A stretch of 64,000 bases of DNA. It comes from Streptomyces sp. NBC_00190. GTDB lineage: Bacteria; Actinomycetota; Actinomycetes; Streptomycetales; Streptomycetaceae. Position 1 is the stretch's first letter. Each line of letters opens with the position of its first letter. A program made the position numbers and the translations under genes. A model generated the notes under the pieces. The model saw only the letters and a program-made list of their open reading frames with translations, searched no databases and was not told the origin of the DNA. The stretch covers positions 6,200,001-6,264,000 of the forward strand of contig NZ_CP108131.1 in assembly GCF_036203305.1 (NCBI RefSeq), in the 5' to 3' direction. Of the stretch, positions 62,751 to 64,000 are shown one piece after another.

Positions 62751-62920
62751 GGCGGTATCCGCCACATTGCCCTCCCCAAAGCAATCAAGCAGCACATCGT
62801 TGAGCCCTGGGGCGAAATGAGAGCACGGATCGACGGCTCCGGCCAAGGGGTCGGGTGAACCTTTTCACAAAGTCCGGACGGATCATCAGCCACCCCCCGG
62901 CCGGCCGGGGGCGGATCTTC

Positions 62921-64000
62921 TCAGCTCATGCGCAGTGCCAGGAAGAAGTCGAGCTTGTCCTCCAGCCGGGACAGGTCCCGCGACGTCAACTGCTCGATTC
63001 GTCCGACCCGGTAGCGCAGCGTGTTGACGTGCAGGTGCAGCCGCGTCGCGCAGCGGGTCCAGGAGCCGTCGCAGTCGAGGAAGGCCTCCAGCGTCGGGAT
63101 GAGCTCCGCGCGGTGGCGCCGGTCGTAGTCCCGCAGCGGGTCCAGCAGCCGGGCCGTGAAGGCGCGGCGCACGTCGTCCGGCACGAACGGCAGCAGCAGC
63201 ACGTGCGAGGCCAGCTCGTGGTGGCCCGCCGCGCAGACCCGGCCCGGGCGGGCCGCGGCGACCCGGCGGGCGTGCCGGGCCTCCTCCAGCGCCCCGCGCA
63301 GCCCCTCGGCGGAGTGCACGGCCGCGCTGACGCCGAGCGTCAGGCGCCCGTCGTCGGCCAGGCCGGCCTGCAGGGGGTCCCGTACGGCCGAGAGCAGTTC
63401 GTCGGCGTGCAGGGCGGAGTCGGGGCCCTTGTCCTCCCCGCCCTCCCCGATGAGCGACGGCAGCGGCACGAGGGCGATGGCCTCGTCGCCGGAGTGGGCG
63501 ACGGCGATCCGGTCCGAGGGCTCCGGCCCCGAGACGGACGGGTCGACGAGGATCTCCTCCAGCAGCGACTGGGCCACCGGGCCGCCGGGGATGTCCCCGC
63601 CGTCCCAGTCGACCCGGGCCACGACGACCTGCCAGTGCGGGGCCGAGCCCAGCCCGGGCAGCAGCACCGGGGCCGCCACCCGCAGGCGGGCGGCGATCTC
63701 GGCGGGCGGGGCGCCCGTCTGGACCAGTTCGAGGACTTCCTGTGCGAGGCGGCGGCGCACGGTGCGGGCGGCGTCGCGCCGCTCCCGCTCGACGGCGATC
63801 AGCTGGGTGACGCCCTGGAGCAGGTCCAGGCGCTCGGCGGGCCAGTCGCCGGCGTCCGCCTCGACGGCCAGCAGCCAGTCCGAGAGCACGCTCTCGCGCA
63901 CGTCCCGGACGGCCGGGCCCGCTGCTCCGCGGCCGTGTCCCCTGATCGGGAAGAGGGAGTAGGTAATACCCTGAATGGAGATCCGGTGCGGCCCCCTGCG
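62921..64000 (-). CDS. PucR/CdaR-type regulator, N-terminus beyond right edge
   Basis: About 360 residues are visible and the frame runs off the right edge without a start, so it is probably over 400 residues long. The C-terminus has LIPTLEAFLDCDGSWTRCAT and RLHLHVNTLRYRVGRIEQLT, the PucR C-terminal HTH. Before it is a GGDEF-like CdaR/PucR middle domain (HELASHVLLLPFV). These regulators respond to purines, sugar diacids or similar signals. An ATG at 63901 exists but relatives extend upstream, so it is probably not the start. Confidence 0.82.
   Translation of the reverse strand, partial: RRGPHRISIQGITYSLFPIRGHGRGAAGPAVRDVRESVLSDWLLAVEADAGDWPAERLDLLQGVTQLIAVERERRDAARTVRRRLAQEVLELVQTGAPPAEIAARLRVAAPVLLPGLGSAPHWQVVVARVDWDGGDIPGGPVAQSLLEEILVDPSVSGPEPSDRIAVAHSGDEAIALVPLPSLIGEGGEDKGPDSALHADELLSAVRDPLQAGLADDGRLTLGVSAAVHSAEGLRGALEEARHARRVAAARPGRVCAAGHHELASHVLLLPFVPDDVRRAFTARLLDPLRDYDRRHRAELIPTLEAFLDCDGSWTRCATRLHLHVNTLRYRVGRIEQLTSRDLSRLEDKLDFFLALRMS

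Overview
The window is very GC-rich, uses GTG and TTG starts often, has many 1-4 nt gene overlaps, and carries Streptomyces-type families (SAV2148-type HEPN protein, DUF2637, DUF4360, RHVDL-type cysteine leader peptide, DmdR/IdeR iron box). It is chromosomal DNA of a Streptomyces; I cannot name the species. It holds about 54 intact or edge-truncated genes and several gene relics. No rRNA, tRNA or CRISPR array was seen.

Layout. 1-3.7 kb: edge-truncated M14 carboxypeptidase, dihydrolipoyl dehydrogenase and a divergent LysR regulator. 3.7-9.5 kb: treY, an MFS transporter and glgX (trehalose/glycogen metabolism). 9.8-11.1 kb: HEPN protein. 11.2-14.4 kb: a native exonuclease gene split by a roughly 2.9 kb cassette that brings its own complete exonuclease and a tandem-S1 protein. 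14.4-17.2 kb: TetR with twin operators, a DUF2867 protein, and a phosphotransferase pair. 17.4-20.4 kb: sugar ABC importer operon without an ATPase. 20.5-24.1 kb: MGT-type glycosyltransferase behind an operator-containing leaderless promoter, a 190 bp inverted-repeat element, a DUF1697 protein and two tandem secreted DUF4360 proteins. 24.2-28.2 kb: class A PBP with altered motifs, an aldo/keto reductase pseudogene and a ketopantoate reductase-like gene.

28.2-37.8 kb is one sulfur-assimilation block on the minus strand. In transcription order it runs: cysteine-type leader peptide, sulfite reductase, small zinc-ribbon protein, cysH, cysC, cysD, cysN, then substrate-binding, ATPase and permease genes of a sulfonate/sulfate-type ABC importer, then a sirohydrochlorin chelatase supplying the siroheme pathway. 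Together they import sulfur, activate sulfate (CysDN, CysC), reduce it (CysH, Sir) and supply the Sir cofactor.

38-46.8 kb: GNAT, GAF-domain regulator, AidB-like acyl-CoA dehydrogenase, divergent BrkB-family membrane protein, VOC protein, and a histidine kinase/response regulator/DUF4097-like operon. 46.8-50.1 kb: a relic resembling the start of rsgA, a YVTN beta-propeller protein, and rsgA behind a short leader ORF and a hairpin over its ribosome-binding site. 50.2-54 kb: an AT-richer orphan membrane protein, a small secreted protein, PPOX, DUF456 and a LuxR-type regulator. 54.1-59.4 kb: a secreted-protein relic, degenerate PP2C protein, PoxB-like TPP enzyme, HATPase anti-sigma-like protein and a DUF2637 protein. 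59.4-59.9 kb: a decayed IscB element with a HEARO/omega-RNA-like region and only the C-terminal tail of IscB, abutting the ATGA start of the DUF2637 gene. 60.2-64 kb: FhuF-like iron protein with an iron box, GntR regulator, TPR-like protein and an edge-truncated PucR/CdaR-type regulator.

Strongest leads: the split exonuclease cassette, the IscB/HEARO relic, the cysteine leader peptide, the symmetric divergent leaderless promoter at 41.8 kb, and the rsgA leader.
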